From: Planctomycetia bacterium
GTDB lineage: Bacteria > Planctomycetota > Phycisphaerae > Phycisphaerales > SM1A02
NCBI GenBank assembly: GCA_009936695.1
Contig: JAACEA010000212.1
Span: 1 to 10,291 of the forward strand
Direction: 5' to 3'
Length of the DNA stretch: 10,291 nucleotides
Shown: positions 5,219-10,291 of the stretch, piece by piece
Layout of the letters: the number at the start of each line of letters is the position of its first letter
How positions within the stretch are numbered: position 1 is the stretch's first letter
Program-made: the position numbers and the translations under genes
Notes under the pieces: generated by a model
Databases searched by the model: none
What the model was told of the DNA's origin: nothing
Seen by the model: the letters and a program-made list of their open reading frames with translations, nothing else

Positions 5219-7062
5219 TCGATCTTCTCACCACCTTCGCGGCCGCATCGATTGCACTGGCGGCGCCGCCCGCGGCCCCGGCCGACGATCCGCCGCGGAT
5301 GATGTTCGAACCGACCTGGGAGTCGCTCGAGACCCATCCCACGCCCGAATGGTTCGAGGACGGAAAATTCGGGATCTTCATCCACTGGGGCGTGTACTCC
5401 GTCCCCAGCTTCTGCGACACCAGCACCTACAGCGAGTGGTACCAGCTCTGGTTGAACACGAATTCGCATGGTGGCAAGGTGACGCGATTTCATGCCGAGA
5501 ACTACGGGGAGGACTTCCTCTACCGCGACTTTGCGCCGATGTTCCGGGCCGAGATGTTCGATCCGGCGGAATGGGCGAGGATCTTCAAGCGATCCGGCGC
5601 CGAGTACATCGTCATCACCAGCAAGCATCACGACGGATTCTGTCTGTGGGACAGCGAGATCGCCAGCGAGGTGCGTGGGTATCCCTGGAACTCCGTGGAG
5701 ACCGGTCCGAAACGCGACCTCCTCGCGGACCTCTTCGAGGCGTGCCGGGCGGAAGGCGTCCGGCCGGGGTTGTACTACTCGTTCATGGAATGGGAGAACC
5801 CGCTCTACGATCGCGATGACAAGGGTGAGTACGTCGATCGCGTGATGATTCCGCAGATCAAGGAGTTGATCGAGAAGTACCAGCCCGCGGTCTTCTGGCC
5901 CGACGGCGAGTGGGATCATCCCGACGAGTTGTGGCGGAGCACCGAGATCCTCGAGTGGATCTACGAGAACGCGGCGAATCCGGATGAGATCGTGGTGAAC
6001 GATCGCTGGGGCCGCGGTCTTCGGGGCCAGGTCGGCGACTACACCACGACCGAATACGACAGTCTCGGCAACTCGAGCGGAAAGGGGATGCGGAAGCACC
6101 GGCCGTTCGAGGAGTGTCGTGGCGTCGGGCATTCCTTCGCGTTCAATCGTGCCGAGACCTTCGACATCTACGACTCGCGGACGGTCTGCGTGCAGCGCCT
6201 GATCGATCTGGTGAGCCGGGGCGGCGTCCTGCTGCTCGACGTGGGGCCGACCGCCGACGGTCGGATTCCGCTGATCATGGTCGATCGCCTGCTGGCGATC
6301 GGTGACTGGCTCGAAGTCAACGGCGAGGCGATCAAGGGCACGACACGGAGTCCGTTCAAATCACTTCCCTGGGGGCGTGCGACGCAGAAGGACGATGCCC
6401 TCTACCTGCACGTGTTCGACTGGCCGGCGGACGATCGCCTGGTCGTTCCCGGTCTCGAGAACCGGATCCGTCGGGCGACGATGCTCGGCGATCGACGTCC
6501 GGGACGGGAACTCGAGTTCGATCGGCAGGACGGTGGGGCGCTCGTGGTCGATCTCGCGGGACTGCATCCGTTCGAACATGCGACGGTGATCAAGCTCGAA
6601 CTCGATGGTGCGCCGCGCGTCGATCAGTCCGTTCGTGCGGATGCGGCCGGCGTTCTTCGGCTGCTTCCGGGAGAGGCCTCGATCGAGGGGCCGGGTCTTC
6701 GGGTCGAGCAGTATCCGGATCTGGCGGGCACGCCACGTGAGAACCTCGGGTTCTGGTCCTCGACGGACGCGTCGGCGGCGTGGTCGGTTCGATTCGAACC
6801 CGGTCGACGCTACGAGGTGCGGATCGACTTCGCCTGTCGGGACGAGGCGTCCGGCGGTCGCCTGGAACTCGAGTGCGGCGGCGGGGTGATCGGGATTCCG
6901 GTTCCCTCGACCTTGGGCTGGGATCGCTTCGAGATCCGCGAGCTCGGAGACTTCACGGCTCCGGAGGTCGACGCGGCCAGCGAGGTCGTGCTGCGTGCCA
7001 CTTCGATTCCCGGCGACGCGGTCGCGAACGTGCGCTCCATCGTGTTTCGACCGGTGGATTGA
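5215..7062 (+). CDS. GH29 alpha-L-fucosidase with C-terminal beta-sandwich-like module
   Basis: A 615-residue enzyme that hydrolyses alpha-L-fucosyl bonds with retention of configuration. GH29 signatures are KFGIFIHWGVYSVPSF (51-66), YIVITSKHHDGFCLWDS (131-147), RPGLYYSF (183-190) and AVFWPDGEWD (225-234), where D230 fits the catalytic nucleophile. FEEC (298-301) aligns with the WETC acid/base region, making E299 the likely acid/base, with E300 possible. VNDRWGRG (261-268) and GGVLLLDVGPTADG (336-349) complete the barrel. Residues about 375-465 form the usual beta-rich C-terminal domain. Residues 487-615 look like an added carbohydrate-binding-type sandwich (GFWSSTD, WSVRFEPGRRYEVRIDFAC). The N-terminus MIDLLTTFAAASIALAAPPA resembles a signal peptide but lacks the usual basic residues, so export is likely but not certain. 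The start ATG overlaps the sulfatase stop (ATGA) and has GGAG upstream. Pairing with a sulfatase suggests a sulfated fucan-type substrate; that is inference. Confidence 0.95.
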   Translation: MIDLLTTFAAASIALAAPPAAPADDPPRMMFEPTWESLETHPTPEWFEDGKFGIFIHWGVYSVPSFCDTSTYSEWYQLWLNTNSHGGKVTRFHAENYGEDFLYRDFAPMFRAEMFDPAEWARIFKRSGAEYIVITSKHHDGFCLWDSEIASEVRGYPWNSVETGPKRDLLADLFEACRAEGVRPGLYYSFMEWENPLYDRDDKGEYVDRVMIPQIKELIEKYQPAVFWPDGEWDHPDELWRSTEILEWIYENAANPDEIVVNDRWGRGLRGQVGDYTTTEYDSLGNSSGKGMRKHRPFEECRGVGHSFAFNRAETFDIYDSRTVCVQRLIDLVSRGGVLLLDVGPTADGRIPLIMVDRLLAIGDWLEVNGEAIKGTTRSPFKSLPWGRATQKDDALYLHVFDWPADDRLVVPGLENRIRRATMLGDRRPGRELEFDRQDGGALVVDLAGLHPFEHATVIKLELDGAPRVDQSVRADAAGVLRLLPGEASIEGPGLRVEQYPDLAGTPRENLGFWSSTDASAAWSVRFEPGRRYEVRIDFACRDEASGGRLELECGGGVIGIPVPSTLGWDRFEIRELGDFTAPEVDAASEVVLRATSIPGDAVANVRSIVFRPVD

Positions 7063-7101
7063 CCGGAACGCGTCGCAGGCCGGGAATCGTGTCCGCGTCG
7101 C

Positions 7102-10100
7102 TCAGACGCACCCGCCCCACGAGACGAGGAACGCGCCGAAGTCCTCGCCGTCCACCCGCCCGTCGCCGTTGAGGTCGGCCCGGGCGTTGACCTCGTTCCA
7201 CAGCAGCAGGAATTGTCCGAGATCGGCGCCTCCGACCACGCCGTCGCCGTCGAAGTCGGCGGGGCAGACCGGAGCGCACTCGTCGGGACGCCCATCGAGA
7301 TCGGCGTCGGACGAACTTCCCTGCAGGATGTCGCACGCGTCGAGGCGTTGATTCGAGTTGCAGTCGTAGAGCGGCGCTTCGCCGTCGCGTCCGCCGCGAA
7401 TGAGCCACTCCGCCGCGAAGTCGAGGCCGCCGAGTGAATAGGTGGCGGTGATGTCGTCGAGGCCCGAGCCTCGACCGAGATACGAACGGCCCGCGAAACG
7501 AGTCGCGTCCGCGGCCGCCGGCAGGTCGGCGGACGGGTTGTAGGCCGTGTGCACGCCGATGAAGAAGGAGGTGCCGACCGGACCGAGGTCGATCGGGTCG
7601 AAGGCGAACCTGAGCCGGGCCGGATCGCCGCTTCCGGATTCATTGCCGCCGTCGGACTGGACGGTCCCCAGGACGAGTGGAACCATGTCCGAGGGATCGC
7701 GGTCCTGATTCGGGTCGGCAAGCACCGCGATCTGGACGAGGGCGCCGATTCCGAGGTCGCCCAGCGCCACGTCGACCCATTCGATGATGCTGCCGTCGGG
7801 GCCGACCTCGTACTGGACGGCCCACCACATGCTGTCGCCCGTCGTGAATCCGAGCAGGTCCGAGACGTAGTCGCTGTCGACCTGGTAGCCGGGATGGCCA
7901 CCGAACTGGCACGCATCGATCACCCCGTCGCCATTGCAGTCCTCGGCCGAGCCGTCGGCGATCTCGCAGGCGTCGAGGACGCCGTTGCCGTCGCAGTCGA
8001 GGCGGGGATCCTCGCAGGCGTCGGGCACGCCGTTGCCGTCGCAGTCCGGCAGGCCCGTGAAGGCGTCCTGGCAGGCATCGGGGACGCCATCGCCGTTGCA
8101 ATCGGCCTCCGTGCCGCAGAGTCCGTCCCAGAGGCTGTCGCAGTCGCCGCCGCAGGTGAGTTCGCAGCGGTCGACGACGCCGTCGCCATCGCAGTCCTCG
8201 CAGGCGTCGGCGATGCCGTTCAGATCGAGGTCGACGAGCGAGCCGTCGGCGAACTGGCACTGATCGGGGATTCCGTCGCCGTTGCAGTCGCCGCCCGGCG
8301 ACTCGTACTCGAACCGGATGATCCAGTTGCTCCACCACACGCCGGTGCCGATCTCGTCGAGCCGCGAGAACTCGACCACGTCGGGGCCGTCGAGCTCCGC
8401 GGCGTCGATCGGCGAGGCGCTGCCGATGATCCAGCTCGCCCCGGCGTAGGGGGTCGTGGAATCGAGTCCGGCGGGGAAGTCCGCCTCGGTGACGTTGCCC
8501 ATGAGCGCGCCGACGAAATAGGAGCCGCCGAGCGGGCCCAGCGGGATGGAGGGGAGTTCGATCCGATCCCGGACCGCGGGCTCGGCGGACTGGACCTCCG
8601 TGAAGATCAGGTGGACCAGCTCCGCGTCACGGGGATCGCCGTCGCCGTCGGGGTCTCGCCAGAGACCGATCCGGACCGGACGGCCCGCCGTGGTGTTGAC
8701 GAAGTCGATCTCGACCGCGGTGGCTCGTGCGAACGGCGTCGCGACCGGAACGTGCTGCAGCCAGGCCATGTACCCCTCGCCGGAACGAACGCCGTACTCG
8801 GGCCCGCCGTCGTCATAGGCGATCAGATCGGCGATCCCGACCTGGCAGTCGTCGGGAATCCCGTCTCCCTGGCAGTCCGGAGCACCCGAGGCGATCTCGC
8901 AGTCGTCCGGAACTCCATTCGCGTTGCAGTCGTTGCCGTCGAGTTCGCACCAGTCGTAGATGCCGTCGCCATCGCAGTCCGGAGGCGTGCCCTCGCAGAC
9001 GTCGAGTTGTCCGTTCCCGTTGCAGTCGAGGCCGGGATCGGCGGCGATCTGGCATCCGTCGAGTTGCAGGTCGTCGTCGCAGTCGAGAAACGGTCGCATC
9101 ACCGAGCCCGGCATCACTTCGCGCGATCCGAAGGGTGGCTTCCATTCCAGTCGGCAGACCGCCTCGCCGCCGCCGTCGAACCACTCCAGGGTGAGGACGT
9201 GGCTGCCGGCGGACAGGAAGATGCCCGCCGACACCTCCTCCACGGAGTGGGCGCGCCAGTCGTCGATGAGGAGCTCGCCGTCGACGAAGAGTCGGATCCC
9301 GTCGTCGGAGGTCACGTAGAACGAATAGAAGCCGGTGTATTCGGCGACGAGTTCTCCGGTCCAGCGGGCCGCGAAGTCGGTGATCCCCGCGCCGGGCCAC
9401 GGTTCCCCGCCCCCGATGTCGAAGTCGACGGCCTCGGCGATGCGCGAGGCGATCGGCGTGGCGAGGTCCTGTCCGGTGAAGTAGGTCGCGATGAAACCCG
9501 TCGCGTCGGGCGACTCGCACTCGTCGTCGAGCAGGTTTCCGTTGCAATCGGATCGCGGCGCCTCGGTCGCGACGCATGCATCGAGAAGGCCGTCCTCGTT
9601 GCAGTCGAGCCAGGGGGTGAGGAGGATCTCGACGCCGTCGGGTCGGCCGTCGCCGTCGCAGTCCGTGGACTGGCACTCGTCGGGCACGCCGTCCCCATCG
9701 AGGTCCAGACTGTCGCCGAAGAGGATGTCGGCGTCGTCCGGGAAGAAGTTTCCGTTGCAGTCGACGTCGCCCACCTCGACGATCGAGTGCAGCAGGTTCT
9801 CTCCAGCCCGGTCGAGGGATCCATCACCCGGGAACCAGAGCCCGCTCGGCGTCATGTAGGCCTGGTTCCGTTCGGGAAAGCGATCGGGATCCGAAGTCCC
9901 CCATGATTCGAACGTCCGGAACTCGCCGGTCGCCCAGCGCCAGTCGCCGTCGGTCACTCGGTCGCTGAGACCGATCCAGCACCAACGAGGCGTGCCGTTC
10001 CACATGGCCAGGGCCTCGACGACCGCGCCCTGCTCCGCGAACGACTCGAACGCGACCAGTCTTCCGCCGAGGGACGCCGCGACCGAAGCCGCCTCCTCGA

Positions 10101-10260
10101 CCGTCGAGGGGGAGAGGAGGTAGTACTCGTGCGTGCTGCTGGGTATCACCACGGGGCCGGCGATGATCTCGGGATCGCCCGCCCACGCGGAGGAGGCGAT
10201 GGCGAGGGCGGCGGTCGCGCCTGCGACCGATCGAACCTGTCTGGAGTTTGCTACCTGCAA
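7102..10260 (-). CDS. Secreted C-type lectin/PA14 calcium-repeat mosaic protein with GC-type dockerin
   Basis: A 1052-residue secreted protein, probably glycan-binding or adhesive, with no catalytic domain recognised. Residues 1-27 are a signal peptide (SRQVRSVAGATAALAIASSAWA, cut near AWA). Residues about 44-165 are C-type lectin-like (YYLLSPSTVEEAASVAASLGG, WCWIGLSD, GDWRWATGE, then HSIVE) with few cysteines. Residues 254-376 are a PA14 domain (FYSFYVTSDDGIRLFVDGE, LSAGSHVLTLEWFD). About 19 loops of the type DCNGDGxPDxC lie at 166-248, 393-472, 658-784 and 966-995; each can bind calcium and pairs Cys at positions 2 and 11. Two related domains (about 479-654 and 790-957) are an internal duplication. 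Residues 999-1052 are a GC-type dockerin with loops at 1002 and 1029. The start used is TTG at 10258-10260 with no ATG or GTG close by; the frame stays open to the window edge, so the true start may lie outside. The gene converges on the fucosidase gene. Confidence 0.9.
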   Translation of the reverse strand: MQVANSRQVRSVAGATAALAIASSAWAGDPEIIAGPVVIPSSTHEYYLLSPSTVEEAASVAASLGGRLVAFESFAEQGAVVEALAMWNGTPRWCWIGLSDRVTDGDWRWATGEFRTFESWGTSDPDRFPERNQAYMTPSGLWFPGDGSLDRAGENLLHSIVEVGDVDCNGNFFPDDADILFGDSLDLDGDGVPDECQSTDCDGDGRPDGVEILLTPWLDCNEDGLLDACVATEAPRSDCNGNLLDDECESPDATGFIATYFTGQDLATPIASRIAEAVDFDIGGGEPWPGAGITDFAARWTGELVAEYTGFYSFYVTSDDGIRLFVDGELLIDDWRAHSVEEVSAGIFLSAGSHVLTLEWFDGGGEAVCRLEWKPPFGSREVMPGSVMRPFLDCDDDLQLDGCQIAADPGLDCNGNGQLDVCEGTPPDCDGDGIYDWCELDGNDCNANGVPDDCEIASGAPDCQGDGIPDDCQVGIADLIAYDDGGPEYGVRSGEGYMAWLQHVPVATPFARATAVEIDFVNTTAGRPVRIGLWRDPDGDGDPRDAELVHLIFTEVQSAEPAVRDRIELPSIPLGPLGGSYFVGALMGNVTEADFPAGLDSTTPYAGASWIIGSASPIDAAELDGPDVVEFSRLDEIGTGVWWSNWIIRFEYESPGGDCNGDGIPDQCQFADGSLVDLDLNGIADACEDCDGDGVVDRCELTCGGDCDSLWDGLCGTEADCNGDGVPDACQDAFTGLPDCDGNGVPDACEDPRLDCDGNGVLDACEIADGSAEDCNGDGVIDACQFGGHPGYQVDSDYVSDLLGFTTGDSMWWAVQYEVGPDGSIIEWVDVALGDLGIGALVQIAVLADPNQDRDPSDMVPLVLGTVQSDGGNESGSGDPARLRFAFDPIDLGPVGTSFFIGVHTAYNPSADLPAAADATRFAGRSYLGRGSGLDDITATYSLGGLDFAAEWLIRGGRDGEAPLYDCNSNQRLDACDILQGSSSDADLDGRPDECAPVCPADFDGDGVVGGADLGQFLLLWNEVNARADLNGDGRVDGEDFGAFLVSWGGCV
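7105..7266 (-). other. GC-type dockerin tail of the lectin/PA14 protein
   Basis: This encodes residues 999-1052: CPADFDGDG, then two calcium-loop/helix units (DFDGDGVVGGADLGQFLLLW and DLNGDGRVDGEDFGAFLVSW), ending GGCV. It has the same plan as the tail at 162-320, with opening CPAD, paired GDG loops, a Trp-Gly end and a terminal Cys. In the same protein it directly follows two further calcium loops (966-995). The shared tail suggests both proteins use one export or anchoring route. Confidence 0.85.
7390..7893 (-). repeat. Second copy of duplicated domain in the lectin/PA14 protein
   Basis: Residues about 790-957. Shared landmarks with the first copy (8299-8826) are VQIAVLADPNQDRDPSD against VRIGLWRDPDGDGDPRD, a following TVQS/EVQS, IDLGPVGTSFFIGV against IPLGPLGGSYFVGA, AGRSYLG against AGASWIIG, and a closing EWLIR against NWIIR. 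The order of landmarks is the same in both, so this is an internal protein duplication, though it has diverged well. Function is unknown; the pattern of strands suggests a beta-sandwich. Confidence 0.7.
7909..8289 (-). repeat. Array of DCNGDGxPDxC calcium-loop repeats (largest block)
   Basis: Residues 658-784 hold about seven loops, at 658, 677, 689, 720, 739, 755 and 774, of the form D-C/L-N/D-x-D/N-G-x-x-D-x-C. Spacing shortens toward the end, where loops at 739 and 755 are only 16 residues apart. On the plus strand the coding repeats appear as recurring cgccgttgccgtcgcagtcg-like units. The loops resemble thrombospondin type-3 calcium repeats, which need calcium to fold. Protein repeats coded in frame explain the DNA repetition; no CRISPR or satellite is needed. 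Confidence 0.8.
8299..8826 (-). repeat. First copy of duplicated domain in the lectin/PA14 protein
   Basis: Residues about 479-654, lying between the second and third calcium-loop blocks. It begins IAYDDGGPEYG and ends VWWSNWIIRFEY. Its landmarks match the copy at 7390-7893 in order (VRIGLWRDPDGDGDP, EVQS, IPLGPLGGSYFVGA, YAGASWIIG). I recognise no named family with confidence. Confidence 0.7.
8845..9084 (-). repeat. Calcium-loop repeat block after the PA14 domain
   Basis: Residues 393-472 hold five loops (393, 412, 428, 444, 462), for example DCNGNGQLDVC and DCQGDGIPDDC. They link the PA14 domain to the first duplicated domain and probably act as a rigid calcium-stabilised spacer. Confidence 0.8.
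9133..9501 (-). other. PA14 domain coding segment
   Basis: Residues 254-376. Signature features are ATYFTGQDL near the start, WTGELVAEYTGFYSFYVTSD (300-319) followed by DGIRLFVDGELLIDDW, and LSAGSHVLTLEWFDGGGEA. PA14 domains bind carbohydrate in many bacterial and yeast adhesins and glycosidases, with calcium held by an Asp-Asp pair; D319/D320 could play that part here. The ligand is unknown. Confidence 0.85.
9517..9765 (-). repeat. First calcium-loop repeat block, after the lectin-like domain
   Basis: Residues 166-248 hold five loops starting at 167, 186, 200, 219 and 238 (for example DLDGDGVPDEC and DCNEDGLLDAC). Two are imperfect: the first lacks its second Cys and the third lacks a closing Cys. 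The block separates the lectin-like domain from PA14. Confidence 0.75.
9766..10131 (-). other. C-type lectin-like domain coding segment
   Basis: Residues about 44-165. Matches to the fold are YYLLSPSTVEEAASVAASLGG, WCWIGLSD (93-100), DGDWRWATGEFRTFESW (104-120) and the final HSIVE strand. The four conserved cysteines of animal lectins are absent and only C94 is visible, which is common in bacterial members. Sugar binding is possible but not shown. Confidence 0.75.
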
Positions 10261-10291
10261 GGCGGGAATTCCACGGAATCGTTGGCGAACA
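10261..10291 (-). promoter_or_regulatory. Upstream edge of the lectin/PA14 gene
   Basis: Only 31 bases remain upstream of the TTG start. They carry a short inverted repeat, ATTCC (10268-10272) / GGAAT (10275-10279), eight bases before the start codon and overlapping the only purine-rich stretch that could serve as a ribosome site. The reading frame remains open through here, so this may instead be coding sequence if the true start lies outside the window. Confidence 0.3.

Noticed and set aside
4798..6132. 444-codon minus-strand frame across the sulfatase-fucosidase junction
   Set aside because: It is antisense to two well-supported genes and has no recognisable domain.
7063..7101. Shared terminator in the convergent gap
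   Set aside because: No stem longer than a few pairs and no T-run on either strand could be found in the 39 bases.
7909..8289. CRISPR-like or satellite repeat array
   Set aside because: The repeats keep the reading frame, vary at synonymous and nonsynonymous sites, and encode calcium loops; there are no constant repeats with unique spacers.
7549..9906. 785-codon plus-strand frame with repetitive VAVAV-type sequence
   Set aside because: Its repetition is the complement of the DCNGDG calcium-loop coding repeats in the real minus-strand gene.

Overview
The window is high-GC bacterial DNA (about two-thirds G+C by eye) that is almost completely coding, with four large genes. Two of them end in paired calcium-loop motifs of the form CPAD-x-(S/D)GDG...LLxxWG, the tail known as a GC-type dockerin. 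That tail, the many DCNGDGxPDxC repeats, and a secreted sulfatase beside a GH29 fucosidase suggest a planctomycete, most likely of the Phycisphaerae, from a marine or algal-polysaccharide habitat. The taxonomic call is inference from protein style; no rRNA or marker gene is present.

Layout, left to right. Positions 1-158 carry no gene: a locally AT-rich stretch (33 G/C in the first 80 bases) with nested palindromes, then two overlapping, mutually exclusive hairpins just past the end of the first gene. Gene 1 (159-2300, minus) is a secreted glucose/sorbosone-dehydrogenase-like beta-propeller with a carbohydrate-binding-like module inserted before its last blades and a GC-type dockerin tail. 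A 122-bp divergent intergenic region with an operator-like palindrome separates it from gene 2 (2423-5218, plus), a formylglycine-type sulfatase with a roughly 430-residue C-terminal extension that ends in a cupin pair. Gene 3 (5215-7062, plus) overlaps gene 2 by ATGA and encodes a GH29 alpha-L-fucosidase with a C-terminal beta-sandwich-like module. Gene 4 (7102-10260, minus; 5' end uncertain at the window edge) converges on gene 3 with a 39-bp gap. It encodes a 1052-residue secreted mosaic of C-type lectin-like domain, PA14 domain, about 19 calcium-loop repeats, two copies of an internally duplicated domain, and a second GC-type dockerin tail.

How they may work together (inference): the sulfatase and fucosidase form a translationally coupled pair suited to removing sulfate and then fucose from a sulfated fucose-containing glycan such as a fucoidan. 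The flanking sugar-oxidoreductase-like protein and the lectin/PA14 protein could bind or process the same glycan at the cell surface and share a C-terminal anchoring or sorting tail. No transporter, regulator, FGE maturase, cohesin, mobile element, tRNA, rRNA or CRISPR is visible. The least ordinary items are the sulfatase-bicupin fusion, the carbohydrate-binding-like insertion in the propeller, and the lectin/PA14/repeat mosaic.
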